Assembly (NCBI GenBank): GCA_031400955.1
Contig: JANNQW010000037.1
Coordinates: 1 to 6,680 of the forward strand
Reading direction: 5' to 3'
Source: VFKE01 sp031400955
GTDB taxonomy: Bacteria; Verrucomicrobiota; Verrucomicrobiia; Verrucomicrobiales; Verrucomicrobiaceae
DNA: 6,680 nucleotides
Below the pieces are notes generated by a model. It did no database searches and was not told the origin of the DNA. It worked only from the letters and a program-made list of their open reading frames with translations. Numbering within the stretch: the first letter of the stretch is position 1; each line of letters opens with the position of its first letter. The position numbers and the translations under genes were made by a program. Positions 6,652 through 6,680 of the stretch are shown here, in pieces.

Positions 6652-6680
6652 GTTTGTTGTGTTGAGGTGTTGAATAATCA
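6652..6680 (-). promoter_or_regulatory. Partial upstream region of pstS
   Basis: Only 29 bases before the pstS start lie in the window. On the coding strand they read as an A/C-rich leader without a Shine-Dalgarno. A TTATTC stretch near the edge could be part of a -10 element, but no -35 or Pho box can be judged because the sequence ends. This is where transcription of the operon should enter. Confidence 0.25.

Noticed and set aside
6652..6680. Pho box upstream of pstS
   Set aside because: No CTGTCAT-like direct repeat is visible in the 29 bases available; the likely location is outside the window.

Overview
The window holds a complete high-affinity phosphate uptake operon (pstS-pstC-pstA-pstB-pstB) on the minus strand. 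It faces, tail to tail, one plus-strand gene for a small tandem ACT-domain protein, and a pure 7-bp tandem repeat lies at the left edge. The coding DNA is GC-rich. The ACT protein, the enlarged PstC and PstA, and the paired PstB proteins all fit a member of the Verrucomicrobiota (Prosthecobacter/Verrucomicrobium-like). That placement rests on family recollection and inference; no rRNA or other marker gene is present.

Layout from left to right: 1-126 is 18 perfect head-to-tail copies of GGAAGTC, possibly continuing beyond the window. 127-209 is AT-rich and probably carries the promoter of the ACT gene. 210-692 (+) is the ACT-domain protein. 693-741 is a short convergent gap without a convincing terminator. 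On the minus strand, in order of transcription, come pstS (6651-5836), an intrinsic terminator or attenuator (5803-5759), pstC (5747-3720), pstA (3716-2424), pstB copy 1 (2430-1585, overlapping pstA by 7 bases) and pstB copy 2 (1554-742). Only 29 bases upstream of pstS are visible, so its promoter and any Pho box lie mostly outside. No stretch over 300 bases lacks a gene.

PstS captures phosphate outside the inner membrane, PstC and PstA form the channel, and PstB supplies the ATPase dimer. Four things depart from the textbook operon. PstC carries a soluble, charged, largely helical insert of about 360 residues between its first two membrane segments, and PstA has smaller inserts on the same side. 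Two full-length PstB ATPases are encoded in tandem, so a heterodimer is possible. A strong terminator hairpin with eight Ts lies between pstS and pstC, so pstCAB expression should depend on read-through or another promoter. phoU, usually next to pstB, is absent at the end of the operon. None of the six genes has a recognisable Shine-Dalgarno sequence. I see no mobile element, CRISPR array, tRNA or rRNA, and nothing that amounts to a wholly new system; the enlarged PstC and the attenuator deserve the closest look.
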